In this document: positions 35,979 through 46,944 of the stretch, piece by piece
Layout: every line of letters begins with the position of its first letter
Numbering within the stretch: the first letter of the stretch is position 1
From: Erythroxylum novogranatense
Taxonomy: Eukaryota > Streptophyta > Magnoliopsida > Malpighiales > Erythroxylaceae
DNA: 64,000 nt
Direction of reading: 5' to 3'
Assembly (NCBI GenBank): GCA_029891385.1
Contig: CM057228.1
Location: forward strand, 80,774,964-80,838,963
Made by a program: the position numbers and the translations under genes
Notes under the pieces: model-generated
Database searches by the model: none
What the model was told of the DNA's origin: nothing
What the model saw: the letters and a program-made list of their open reading frames with translations, nothing else

Positions 35979-36888
35979 GGATACCGGATTTGATTGTGTC
36001 AGACCGAGATCCGCAGTTTACTTCGAGGTTTTGGGGTAGTTTGTAGGAAGCTTTGCGGACGAAACTGAATTTTAGTACGACGTTTCACCCTCAGACGGAT
36101 GGTCAATCTGAGAGGACCATTCGGACTCTTGAGGGGATGCTCCGGGCTTGTGTGATGGATTTCAGAGGAGCTTGGGATGAGCATTTGCCGTTGGTCGAAT
36201 TTGCTTATAATAATTCGTACCATTCGAGCATTTAGATGGCTCCATATGAGGCATTGTATGGCAGGAGGTGTAGGACTCTGATCTGTTGGGATGAAGAAGG
36301 AGAGAGGCAATTGGCAGGACCAAAATTGATTCAGACAACAATTGAGAAAGTCAATCTGATTAAGCAGCGGCTTAAGGCAGCACAGGATAGAATGAAGAGT
36401 TATGTTGATGCTTACCGAAAGGAGATGGAGTATGAGGTCGGTGAGAAAGTGTTCCTTAAGACGTCTCCCTGAAAGGGAGTATTGAGATTCGGCAAGAAGG
36501 GGAAGTTGAGTCCAAGGTATGTGAGTCCTTATGAGATCCTCGAGAGGATTGGACCACTCGCCTACAGATTGGCGTTACCTTCGGAGTTATCGCAGATTCA
36601 CGATATTTTTCATGTGTCTATGTTGAGGAGGTATAGATCGGATCCTTCTCACATTATTCAGACTAGTGAGGTTCAGTTGCGAGATGATCTGAGTTATGAG
36701 GAGCAACCAATGGAGATTTGGGATACCAAGGACAAGGTCCTCAGGAACAAGACAGTTCAGTTATTCAAAGTCTTGTGGAGGAACCATTCGGTAGAGGAGG
36801 CTACATGGGAGCCATTGGAAGCCATGCGGGAGAAGTATCCGCATCTCTTTGACGATTCAGGTAAATTTCGAGGACGAAATTTTCTTTT
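35979..36888 (+). pseudogene. TE4 integrase core end and chromodomain-like tail
   Basis: Continues TE4 pol after TE6 in the correct frame. The second core Asp is in SDRDPQF (about 36000) and the Glu in QSERT (about 36105), completing the DDE set with Asp676 of the upstream part. In-frame stops occur at about 36041, 36233 and 36470. The GPYEI-like block (here SPYEI) is near 36515 and HVSMLRRYRSD near 36613. The tail at about 36700-36850, with VKVLW-like FKVLWRNHSVEEATWEP and KYPHLF, resembles the chromodomain of plant chromoviruses, which guides integration to chromatin. Confidence 0.9.
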
Positions 36889-36903
36889 TAAGAGGGGGAG
36901 AAA
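36864..36903 (+). other. TE4 pre-PPT hairpin and polypurine tract
   Basis: AATTTCG-AGGA-CGAAATT at 36864-36881, then a purine tract AAGAGGGGGAGAAA running up to the 3' LTR start at 36904. The hairpin still lies within the tail of pol coding sequence here. Confidence 0.85.
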
Positions 36904-38502
36904 TGTTAGACTCTGAATTTTTTTTATGATATTAATTAGCATGAATTGTGTTAAGTTTGTGAGTTTGCCTTAGTTTGAGTTAATTGAGAGAATTATGGAT
37001 AATGACGGTTTAATTGTGGTTAAATGAGAATTAATGGGTAAAAGTTTATGAGGACATTTTGGGAAGTTTGCTTATATGGGTATGGATTTGGGCTTAGCTA
37101 AGAGGGTATTATGGTCATTGTCCCATGCCTTAGGTTAAAAGAGAAAGAAAAGAAAATAGAAGAAGAGAAGAAAGAGATGCCGTTGGTGGTGAAGGAAGAA
37201 GAAGAGAAGAGAATTTGCGATTTCAGCGGGTTTCGACGATCTTAGAGCTTCAATCGGTAAGTTTACATCCTTTCTATCTTGTTTCTGGATGGATTAAACA
37301 TTAAGATAGCTTGGATTGAGCATAATCGAAGGTTTTAGGGTTTTGGGTGAAAAGGTAGAGATTTCTTTAGGTTGTTATATTGTGACTGATTTTGAGTTGT
37401 TAATGGGTTAGAAATGTAGTTTGAGACTTGATCTATAGTTTGATTGTGTTGCATTTGGAGTTGGGGAAGGATTGAAGTGTGAAAATGCAGAAAAGTCGGG
37501 TTCAGAGTCGTTCTCCAGGCCCGTACGTCGCGACGTGCATATGAACACGCCGCGACGTGCGAGTTCGTCGCGACGAGTGAAAATTAAATTCGCCGCGACG
37601 TGTGGGGGAAGGTTCGTCGCGACGTGCGAACCTGTGTTCGCCGCGACGTGCTAGTAGGGTGCACGCCGCGGCGCACACTTGTGGTCGCCGCGACGAGCAG
37701 GCCGTTGTATAAAGAAGGGAAGTTCAGAAATTGAGGTGTTTGGGCATATCTTTTGGTGTAGATGTCCAATTGAGGTGATTCTGGATTCATTGTGAGCTAG
37801 AGATTAAGGGCTACGAGTTGTATAAAGAAGGGAAGTTCGGAAATTGTTTCGAAGGGTTCGAGACTTTAGATGGGAGTTGGATGGAGACTTTTAATGCTTT
37901 ATTTTGGCTTTCTAAGCTTTGATTATTTTATGTGGATATTGATTGGATGGAAACTTGGTTGTTTTAGGAAACCAAGCTGACCCGATTTCATCGCAAGAGG
38001 AAGGACACCAGTGAGTCACCTACTCGAACGATCTTAGGTGGGTAATATACTTATAGTGATTGTGTGATTAGGCAAATTCTTGCCTATGTATGAATATATG
38101 TTATAGATGATGCATGATTAAATGTGATGAACTGAATGATTGTAATGTCATATATGTGAAAGACTCATGGAAATTGATAGCATGACATCTTGATTTTGAG
38201 CATGTTATGCCTCGACTTCGGTCATGGCATTTTGAATAAATGCAAGATATGAAAGACAATCGTATGATTAAACGATTATGAGCATGATTATGTGCTTTTG
38301 TTTGGGTGAGAGTGGAACCATTTCGTTTGTCACGTGCACGTAGACAAGAGCCTTCTCCCGGTTGCCCGGTTGTGGCCTATATGAATCGAATGGTTCTATG
38401 TATAAATGCTGGGGTCGGGCACGACGGTATTTGGGTGCCGACGCTGGCGTGACCCGAGGGGCCGCTCTCAGGAATCGCGGATTACGAGGCCCTGGCCCAA
38501 CA
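36904..38502 (+). repeat. TE4 3' LTR with internal deletion
   Basis: TGTTAGACTC to GGCCCAACA. It matches the 5' LTR, with GTAAGT at 37257, the GTCGCGACG array at 37525-37695, the TATAAAGAAGGGAAG block near 37820 and ACGTGCACGT at 38332-38341. About 590 bp corresponding to 19775-20364 of the 5' LTR are missing after TTGTGGC (about 38377), which removes the hairpin and acceptor-like site. A smaller rearrangement near 37690-37740 duplicates a GTATAAAGAAGGGAAGTTC segment. Confidence 0.9.
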
Positions 38503-38507
38503 GTGTT

Positions 38508-39129
38508 CCATTGTCTATTGTGTATGATTGGGATCTTAAATTTACTTCCAGATTTTAGAATAGTTTACAGGTAGTTTTGGGTGCAAAGTTGAACTTCAGT
38601 ACAACATTTCATCCTTAGACAAATGGATAGAGTGAGAGGACTATCTGAACTGTTGAGGATATGCTTAGAGTTTATGTATTAGAGTTCTAAGGGGCATTGG
38701 ACCAATATGTAAGTCTTATTGAATTTCCTTCCAATAATTATACAGTAGCATTGGTATGGATCCTTATGAGGCGTTATATGGCAGGAAGTGTCGATCACCT
38801 TTGTATTGGGATGAAGAGGGTCTAATAATTATTGAAGGCCCAGAGTTGATTCAAAATACTATTGAAAAGGTGAAGTTGATTGCAGTAGAGTCAAAGCGGC
38901 TCAAGATAGACAAAAAATTTATGTAGATCAACATCAGAGAGATATCGAGCATCAAGTGGGAGACAAAGTGTTCTTCAGAGTATCGCCTTTGCGAGGAGTG
39001 ATAAGGTTCGGTAAAAAGGGTAAGTTGAGCCCTAGATACATTGGTCCATATGAGGTCATAGAGAGAGTTAGACCATTGGGTACAAATTAGCACTACCAAC
39101 AGAGATGGCTCAAATTCACAATGTGTTCT
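38508..39129 (+). pseudogene. TE1 integrase core end (decayed)
   Basis: Picks up TE1 integrase after TE4: DLKFTSRF near 38531, [10 protein letters not shown] near 38590, the SERTI block near 38633 (core Glu), then YEALYGRKC near 38768 and the GPYEVIERV block near 39045. It is cut at 39130 by TE7 inside the block corresponding to HNVFHVSM. Stops and shifts throughout. Confidence 0.85.
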
Positions 39130-40565
39130 TGATTGAGCCCAAGTTTATTATACAAATTGGCGACATTTTTATTATTTTTACTACACTTCTTGGCTCCTAT
39201 TTCTAGATTTTATGCTTAATTTGACTCTTGAGTGTTCGCCTTTATTTTATGTAGTTTGAGAGTAAAATTGTCACAAATCAGTATTAATTGCATTAATTAA
39301 TTTTCTGAGAACAATTGATACTGCAAACTACCATTTGTTCATTGTAGGGGACTCAAGGAGAAAAGGCTCAAAAAGAAAAAATAGAGTCAAAGAAAGGTTG
39401 AAGTCAACAAGTTAACAGGTGCAATAGGAAGTTCGCCACGATGAAAGGATGATGTGTTGGCGCGGCGAAATATGAAGAATTCCAAGCAAAACTTTCGGGA
39501 AAAGTTTGCCGCGACGAACCTTTAAATACTTGAACCATTTTCAAAAGTTTACCCACTGTGCAACCCAAACCATAACCCGTTTCTTTTAAAACCTATCTAT
39601 TTTAAGTTAAAAGAGGAGAGCCGACAGAGTTTTTTATTATCACAGTCACTCTCTCTACCTTCGGACACACCTTTATCCCCTCTCATCCATTCCACCGTCT
39701 ACTCCTTCACTGACAACTACTACCATGGATGTTTCTAGTAGGTTCCCAGTTGTGAATCCTCCTGGATTTTTGTTTGGTTAGGCACCTCTTTCCTCTTGAA
39801 AATGTAGCAATGGCTAGAGTTTAATGGGCTTCAAAGGGGATTAGTTTATTCCATGTTTTGGCTACATTGTTATGAACTCCTAGGTTTAGGATTTGTAATT
39901 TGTAGTTGAATATTCTTGATTAGAGTTTAATCAAGTGTTGGATATTCAATGTGTTATTGGGATTTGTTGATGTAGAACTTAGAACTTGAATATATGAAGT
40001 CTCATATATGTCTGTTTGTGATCTGGTTAATACTTTTTTATCTGCCTAGTTATGTTTGATATTGAGTTGATTCTAGATCCCAAAATGACTTATTGCATTG
40101 ACTTACCCATTGCACACACTACGAGCATTCAACAAGGTTTTAAGAAATGGAGTTCATTGATTAAAACCTTGGACTTAAAGAGTTCTTTAAGGTTTACCAT
40201 TTGAAACTTAGTAATTCACTCCCATTAAAATTCATTTCGAACTATGATAGCTAAAGCTCGTTTTTAAGAGGATACTATCATCATTTGATTGTTGTTTTTA
40301 TTTTATTGTTTTTCTATTCCCGAAATCCAAAAATATTTTTCATTACATTTTCTTATAATTCACTTATTTTTGTCCAATTTTCCAAATATTAAATCCCTAC
40401 TTCCTTGCTAATTTGGTTTGCATATCATGCATATAGGCTACTTTGGTTCCATTCATCAGGTTCCGACTAAGTGAAATGACTTGAGGTTGCATTCTATACT
40501 GCAATCAATGGAATTAAAATTTTTTATTTGACCTCTAAGGGTAAGAACAAAAAGGCTTCAAATCA
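39130..40565 (+). repeat. TE7 5' LTR
   Basis: TGATTGAGCCC at 39130; the end is placed at the CA at 40565, three bases before the PBS, giving 1436 bp. A CpG-rich region at 39432-39520 holds GTTCGCCACGATGA, GGCGCGGCGAAA and GCCGCGACGAACC, followed at once by a TATA-like TTTAAATACT at 39521. The start is inferred from the break in TE1 similarity; the other LTR is not in the window. Confidence 0.75.
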
Positions 40566-40568
40566 AAA

Positions 40569-40583
40569 TGGCACCGTTACCAG
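40569..40583 (+). other. TE7 primer binding site (Asp tRNA type)
   Basis: TGGCACCGTTACCAG matches the TGGCGCCGTTGCCGG site used by Athila/Tat elements (Asp tRNA), with two transitions that look like CpG decay. Confidence 0.85.
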
Positions 40584-40771
40584 AAAACCTAGCAATTGGT
40601 TCTTTAGGTTAGCTGTTGTTATTTTTGTTGTTAAGTGAGGTGAGGAACCTTGGTTTAGATTGCATTTTAGATGGTTTAGTGTCATACTTGCCAATAGTAT
40701 AGGATTTCATTTTCTTTCATTAGCATAAAATTTTGAAAACTCAAACAAATAGGATACTGAACTTTTTGCAC

Positions 40772-40867
40772 ATTACGTACTTAACATTTTTACACCAGCA
40801 TAGTTTTGAACATTTCTTTATTACGTACTTAGCATTTTTACGCCAGCATAGTTTTGAACATTTCTTT
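40772..40867. repeat. 48-bp tandem duplication in TE7 leader
   Basis: Two adjacent copies of a 48-bp unit starting ATTACGTACTTA (40772 and 40820), differing at very few positions. They lie between the PBS and gag. The 105-residue open frame across it is a by-product. Confidence 0.85.
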
Positions 40868-41033
40868 GTTACTTTTTCATACATACATTTTACTTGGACA
40901 CTTTACTCTTACACACACTTTCATACACCACACACTTGCATCCTTCACATCTTGCCTTTTTATTTGACTTTGTGTGCCTGTAAGAAATTTTTGTTACTTT
41001 TTTTTTATTTCCATTTCAAAATTGTCCCAGTGC

Positions 41034-43379
41034 ATGCCCAGGAGAGTTAAACTTCTACCTTTCTACCCTAAAATTGAGAGACGTTTGAGAAAGATTAGAA
41101 AGGAGAGGAGAGAAAAAGAGAAAAGCCAGGTAGTTGTCGAAGAAGAGTCAAGTCGACAGAGGAGTGAGAGTGAGTCGATAGAAAGAGTGATCATGGCTAA
41201 GAACTCAGATTTTCTGCAAAACCCTAACTTTCATGCTAATCAACCTAGAAAATGGAGGTAATAGGGAGCATGAGCGGGTTGGAGAGAATAACGGGATCAA
41301 AGAAGGAGAGCCATTAGGGAAGCAACTACTTCTGATGTTAATTATGATTTACTACTACTTGTCTTAATTTTGATGTCAATTTTGAAGTTAAAGGTTTACT
41401 CATTAACTCTCTTCCTAAATTTCACGGATTGATAGGAGAGGATACCTACATGCATTTGCAATATTTGTCCATGATCTATCAGAGTATGAAGCTAGTGGGA
41501 GCCTCACTTGATCAAGTACTATGGAAGGTTTTTCACTTATCAATGGAAGGAAAAACTCGGGAGTAGTATATGAGCCTGCCAAGGCACATGGTGAACGCCT
41601 ACTATAGTTGGCCAAATTTGAGGAAAGCATTCTTGGAAAAATATTTTTCAGCCTCCAGAACTTCATCGATGAGGAAGGGATTTACTCAGCACAGTAGGAT
41701 TATGATGAATCCCTTTATGATTATTGGAACTGCTTCCAAGATCTATTGTCCAGATACCCCCATCACCAGATACTTGATGAACAGTTAGTGCAGTATTTTT
41801 ATGATGGGTTGAAAAGTCAAGATAAAGGTATGTTAGATGAGGCATCGGGAGGTTCTTTAATTGATCTTACAGAGGCATGGGATTTGATTAAGAAGATGGA
41901 TTTGAATCATCAACAGTACAGTGTTAGGGAGACCAGAGGAGTACATGAGTTGGGAGCCACAACACCCCAAAGAATGGAGAGTTTGGAGTCAAAAGTTGAC
42001 TATTTGGAGAGTAGAGTGACCTCATAGTTTTCCTTCATCACTGCAGAACGAAAGAATATGAATGTGCATCGACCTTCATCTTCTATGGATCTTACTGCAC
42101 CTAGTAGTGATACTTGTGAGTCAATAATGCACATATCCAGTGTTTGCCCTGGTCGATATAAAGAGGTGTCTGCAGTGTATCCAGGACGGACAAATAAAAA
42201 ATGGGACCCCTACTCAAATACTTATAACGAGGGATGGAAGGCAAACCCTAGATTCAATTGGAGGAATGAAGAGGGAAGGGGTCCAAATAGATTTCAACAA
42301 GGAGGAGGAGTTAGTACTTCCACTAACCAGTTCCCCAACCAGCAGCAAGCCTTGACTATCCCACCCAAGGAAGACACTAACCAACTGCTGCACAATATGT
42401 TGACTTTGACAAAGGAAGAAAGGAATTCTAACAATAATCAGTTCAATTCCATAGCTTCTCTAATTCAATAAGACTTGTCAAAGAATGTTGTTCAGTTTAA
42501 TGCTCTAGAAAAGAGAATGGAGCAATGGGAGAAGAAAGCTGAAAATATCAATTCTTTTGTCACCCAATTGGCCAAAAACATGAGTGAGAGTCAAGAGAGA
42601 AGTAGTGGAGCTAACCCCTCAAACACCGTTATGAACCCCAAAAGTTTAAATGCAATAGCTCTCTGCAGTGGGAAACAAGTGAGGTTCAAAAATCAATATA
42701 AGGAAGAAGGCAAAGAGGAGATTGAGAGTAGATAATTGCCTTTAACAAAGGACAAAGTCAAGAAGTCTGAAAGCTAAAAAAAAAAATTACTTTTGACTAA
42801 AAAGATGTCTAAATCAGGGAGCAAAGGAGCTAATTCAGATAGCTACAAGGAACAAGCAACAACAAGGGAGTATGCGGAATCAAGTAAGCATGGAGCCAAT
42901 GAAACCAATGGTAAGATGGTAAATCTTCAAGACCTTCATATTCCTAATTCATATTTGATGAGCGAACGAATGACTGGCATTAAGCATGAACAAGATATCA
43001 TTGATTTGTTTAGTAAAGTGGAAGTCAATATTCCTTTTCCTGATCTTGTGAAATGACTTCCTGTTTATGACAAATACCTTAAAGATTTGTGTACCCATAA
43101 GAGGAAGTTTAGGTCAAATGAAAGAGTCCAAGTAAGCTCGAATGTGTCTGCCTTATTCAAACCTCAAATCCCTATAAAATGCCTAGACCCTGGATCTGTC
43201 ACTATCTCTTGCACTATAGGTATAGTTACCATAGGGGGAGCCTTGTTAGATCTAGGGCCAGCCATTAATGTGATGCCTAAGTCTGTCTATCAATCATTGG
43301 GAGTCAAGAATCTTAAGTATACATATGTAGTTCTCTAATTGGATGATAGGTCTATTAGGCATCCTGTGGCCGTTATAGA
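41034..43379 (+). pseudogene. TE7 Athila-type gag and protease start
   Basis: Start placed at the ATG at 41034 (MPRRVKLLPFYPKIERRLRK), which resembles Athila gag N-termini. After stops and shifts at 41262-41745, frame 1 runs with only single stops (42028, 42472, 42736, 43057, 43339). Blocks: GLIGEDTYMHLQYL, KAFLEKYFSASRTSSMRK, HHQILDEQLVQYFYDGL, a short heptad-like segment ESLESKVDYLESRV near 41980, and a low-complexity Asn/Gln-rich linker. The protease part has LLDLGPAINVMP near 43250, the Athila form with DLG at the active site. Cut by TE8 at 43380. Confidence 0.85.
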
Positions 43380-46300
43380 TGTAGCGCCCCCTTACCTAAG
43401 GATACGCATCGGGGCACCCAAAGGTCGTTCCGGCACATACCCTAGGATAAGGGCACGCTACATTTGATCGCTACACACACTTTACATGGCATGGTATTAT
43501 AATCACTTGTAAAGCATCATAAGAAATCCACTATATTTAAAAACCAACTTTTTTTTTCATTTCCTTTCGTAAACACCGAATGTTTACATTGTGTCTCATT
43601 AAATTCTATATGTACATTCACAAAATCTAATACAGGAGTATTACATGAAAGAGAAAAATATATCAAATCTATCTAAGTCACCCAAAAATCCCAGCTGACA
43701 GACCTTTGAGCCATGACTTCTCTTGCCAAAACACAAAACTATATGGCAGTAGAGCCCCTCAGTAGCTAGAGTCTTCTCTCGGTGCTGAAAAGACAACGGT
43801 GTAATTTTGATGAGTTTTGCGAACTCAATGAGTGAACCATCATTGATGAATTCACCGGATCTTATACACATATCTCATATTACATAAATTACTCATTTTT
43901 AAGTATGCAATTATTGTCCAGATACTCACATAAGATGGCAGGTCACATAGTCATTCAATATCACCTTGCAACCCACTCATGATCTTCAGTCTTATAATAC
44001 TATATGCATGAGACTCGTGTTCATTCTTATTGTTGTGACTGAGTGCCAATCACTTACACAAATACGGGCCCATAAGGCTCAGTTAGAATAGAGTTCACAG
44101 AGCATAGCTCTATGTGCAGAATCAGAGTTCACGGAGCGAAGCTCTACGTGGAAGCGTTTCAAATTGGCTACTCAAGTCACAACGCCTTTATCTAAGCATG
44201 CATTTTCATATCACATATGATGATAAATCAGAAACTTACATTCATCGGACCTAAGTCCGGCATTTAACCTTCGTTGAGAAATCACATAACATATAGAAAT
44301 TCACAACAGATTAAAGCACTTTTAATACATGCCCAACTATAATACACCTCGGACTTGAAGTCCGGAACTCTGAATCAGATCACAAACATTTCAATAATGT
44401 GGAATTTTAAACAAATCAAATCCATTGAGAACAAATCAATCCTAGGAAAACATCTAGGTTGACTCACAAGTTGCTCCCGAAGCTAATGCTTGGAAGTTCC
44501 GGCAACGTCTGTGAGTTGACGTTCCAATTGCTCCTCTATAACAAATAACATACACATATATCACAATCTGCACAATCATAGGTCTATAATAATGCACATG
44601 AATGCAATAAAATATGTACAATGCATGTTCATGACAACCTCGGGTATTAATCCATCAATGTTATCACAAGATCATTCTCATATCAAAACTCATCAAAAAA
44701 TGAAAATGAAGCAATTGGGTCATACTCTCTTGTAGAAAAATATTCCTTTATCTCTTATGAATCCATTTGCACAAAAATCACTCAACTTGGTTCAGTAAAC
44801 AGGAAGATATACCTTAAACAGTTTTGGACAGCTCTTGTCCAAAATGATATACTATACATAATTTCCATATGAAATTTAAACATCTTAGAGACTGAATTAG
44901 ATTTGAAGTTCTGCTTACCATTTGTATCTCCATGTCTCTAGTTTACCAATAATCAGAAATCGTCTCATTTGGAGCTCTAAGATCATGATATCTTCAAAAT
45001 ACTAAAGTAAGTTCAGTAGAATAACATCAGTTCATACTATTTAAGAATACACTCACTATATCCGTTCCACTTTTTCACTCAATCTTTTTCAATTGGATTC
45101 AGAGGGATATTATTTTTGGAAGAGATGTAGAGCAATACCTTACGAGTCCAATGGCTCAATAATCAAGTCATTTAGATGTCTAGAGAAGGAGTTATGACCA
45201 AAAGAATCTAACATGCTCATGTCTTTACTCAAATTGTACATATCTTGGCGCATTTGTCATAACTTTTTCTACAGATGTCAGATTGACTTTGGTTTTAGTT
45301 GGTTTGAAAGAAGACTTCTAGATCTAAAATTTTTATGAAGATCACAAAGTGATATTCTACTTTTAAAAGGATAAAAAATAGGATAGAAAATGACGATACA
45401 AACTAAGATGATGCAGAAAAGGGCAAACTAAGACGGTCAAACTAAGACGCAAAAAGTCAAATTAAAACGCAAAAAGTCAAACTAAGACGCAAAACATCAA
45501 ACTAAGATGAAGCAAACTGAGACGGTCAAACTAAGACATAAAAAGTCAAACTAAGACGAAGCAAACTAAGACGATCAAACTAAGACGTAAAAGGTCAAAC
45601 TAAGACGAAGCAAACTAAGACGGTCAAACTAAGACTCAAAAAGTCAAACTAAGATGAAGCAAATTTTATAATTTGTAATGCTCATATCTCTCAACTCCGA
45701 TATCCAAAATTTACAAACTTTATATCGTTGGAAAGCTGGAAAGAGTATCTACAACTTCCAAGAAGACAATTTTGTTAAAATCAATCTAGATCAATCCAGA
45801 ATCTCTCCCAAAGCTAGAACACAAATTTTACATTCAGCTCCAATGTACTACATCCAATTCGCAACTTCATGACAAAGTTTGAGATTCTTAGAGATAGAAT
45901 TTAAATTTAATGTCTTCATACGAAATGTAGCCATATATCTATAGGTTAATCCAAATTAAGAATCATCTCGTTTGAATAACTAGAGAAAATGTCGTGGCTA
46001 AAAGACTGAAGCATATTCAGTGAACATTTTCCAGATTTTCAAACTTTTAATATTTTACATCACCAAAACACCAATTTTTTTTCAAAAACTAATTTAACAC
46101 TATAACTGAATTTATTTCCTCCCAACCACCCAGTATTTATGATTATACTCTTAAATGTCACTTCCCATGTAGATGACAGTAACTCCTCAACTTTCTTTCA
46201 CAAATCACCAAATCTAAAGTATTTATTCACTACTTACCTGTCTAAAACTCCAAAATCTTCAAGCCCTAAACTCCATGCAAATTACGTATTTCATTATGTA

Positions 46301-46944
46301 CAATGACCATCTTCTAGTTTTTCTTAGGGTAGAAGACACAAATAGCAAGGTGGGTTTAGGGTAGGGAAGGAAAAGCAAAGAAATTTCTTAGAATGGCTTA
46401 GATGGAAAACTTTGTGTACGGGAAGAACATTTGAAGAAAATGACAATGAAGAATGAACTTAGACATATAACTTAACCTTTCAACTCTCAAAAATAGTAAC
46501 CTAAATCTAGCAAAAGTACACAGCTGAAGAGATTTTTTCACTTCCCTCACATCAAGCCCTAACTTAGTTTCTTTTGAGATTAACTCCCTTAACTTTCTTC
46601 TTTACAATTCAACTATCTTTAAATCTCCTTTTGATTTTCTTTTTCCCCTATTTTCCATAATTTTTCAAAAATTTATGCCTAAATTCACCAAAATTCACAA
46701 ATACAATATTCTTATTAACCAACAGAATTTTCCATATAAATAAATTCAAAATTCTGAAAACACCCAAAAATCATAACTCAATCTAATTATACCTGAAATT
46801 ATTCATGAATGCATGTATAATCATTTCATTCACTTATATGCATATTTCATGTTATGCATGAGCATGAAAAGAATACAATTCTAAGCTCTCATTGTTCACT
46901 CATATTTACTATTCTAACCTCCCGGCAGGTAACGGAATGTCACA
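43380..46944 (-). repeat. TE8 3' LTR
   Basis: 3565 bp, TGTAGCGCC at the left edge and GGAATGTCACA at 46944. On the minus strand: perfect donor consensus CAGGTAAGT at 46232-46240, array at 45399-45662, hairpin cluster at 44030-44165 (AGAGC-ATA-GCTCT and AGAGC-GAA-GCTCT), hairpin GAGTT-TTGCG-AACTC at 43812-43826 and acceptor-like TTGTCTTTTCAG ending at 43785. Confidence 0.9.
45399..45662 (-). repeat. TE8 AAACTAAGACG array
   Basis: About 15 tandem copies of CAAACTAAGACG/ATG with spacers of the type CAAAAAGT, AAG or GGT, period roughly 14-20 bp. Unlike the arrays of the other families it is not palindromic. It lies between two ATGAAGA-type blocks (about 45328 and 45750), as if it had expanded inside the repeat seen in TE3 and TE6. 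Confidence 0.88.

Larger units (their letters stand above)
16117..38502 (+). mobile_element. TE4: Ty3/gypsy chromovirus carrying TE5 and TE6
   Basis: Full-length element: TGTTAGACC at 16117, CCCAACA at 38502, with GTGTT at 16112-16116 and 38503-38507. 5' LTR 16117-20487 (2193 bp without TE5), internal 20488-36903 (4904 bp without TE6), 3' LTR 36904-38502 (1599 bp because of an internal deletion). PBS, gag, protease, RT, RNase H, integrase, chromodomain-like tail and PPT are in the usual Ty3 order. The coding strand has several stops and frameshifts, so it is not autonomous now. It disrupts TE1 integrase, and TE9 on the other strand is a close relative. Confidence 0.95.
4913..39129 (+). mobile_element. 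TE1: old Ty3/gypsy chromovirus-like element, internal region, in pieces
   Basis: The outer element of the stack. Its internal region runs 4913-6608, resumes at 9588-10275, 14761-16116 and 38508-39129, and is interrupted by TE2, TE3 and TE4 with their nested passengers. Order is PBS, gag with CCHC-like knuckle, protease, RT, RNase H, HHCC zinc finger, integrase core. It stops inside the post-integrase region where the TE7 LTR begins at 39130; its 3' LTR is not in the window. Many stops and frameshifts and marked CpG loss indicate great age compared with TE4, TE6 and TE9. Its gag and pol resemble TE8 more closely than TE4 or TE9, so TE1 and TE8 are probably one lineage. Confidence 0.85.

Noticed and set aside
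40733..41050. 105-residue frame before TE7 gag
   Set aside because: It covers the 48-bp duplication and leader, in a different frame from gag at 41034.
41034..43379. Host gene with coiled coil and Asn/Gln-rich part
   Set aside because: Order of blocks, Asp-tRNA primer site upstream and DLG protease motif downstream identify it as Athila-type gag.
45399..45662. CRISPR-like look of the repeat array
   Set aside because: Units are short, spacers are not unique, there are no cas genes, and it lies within a plant LTR.
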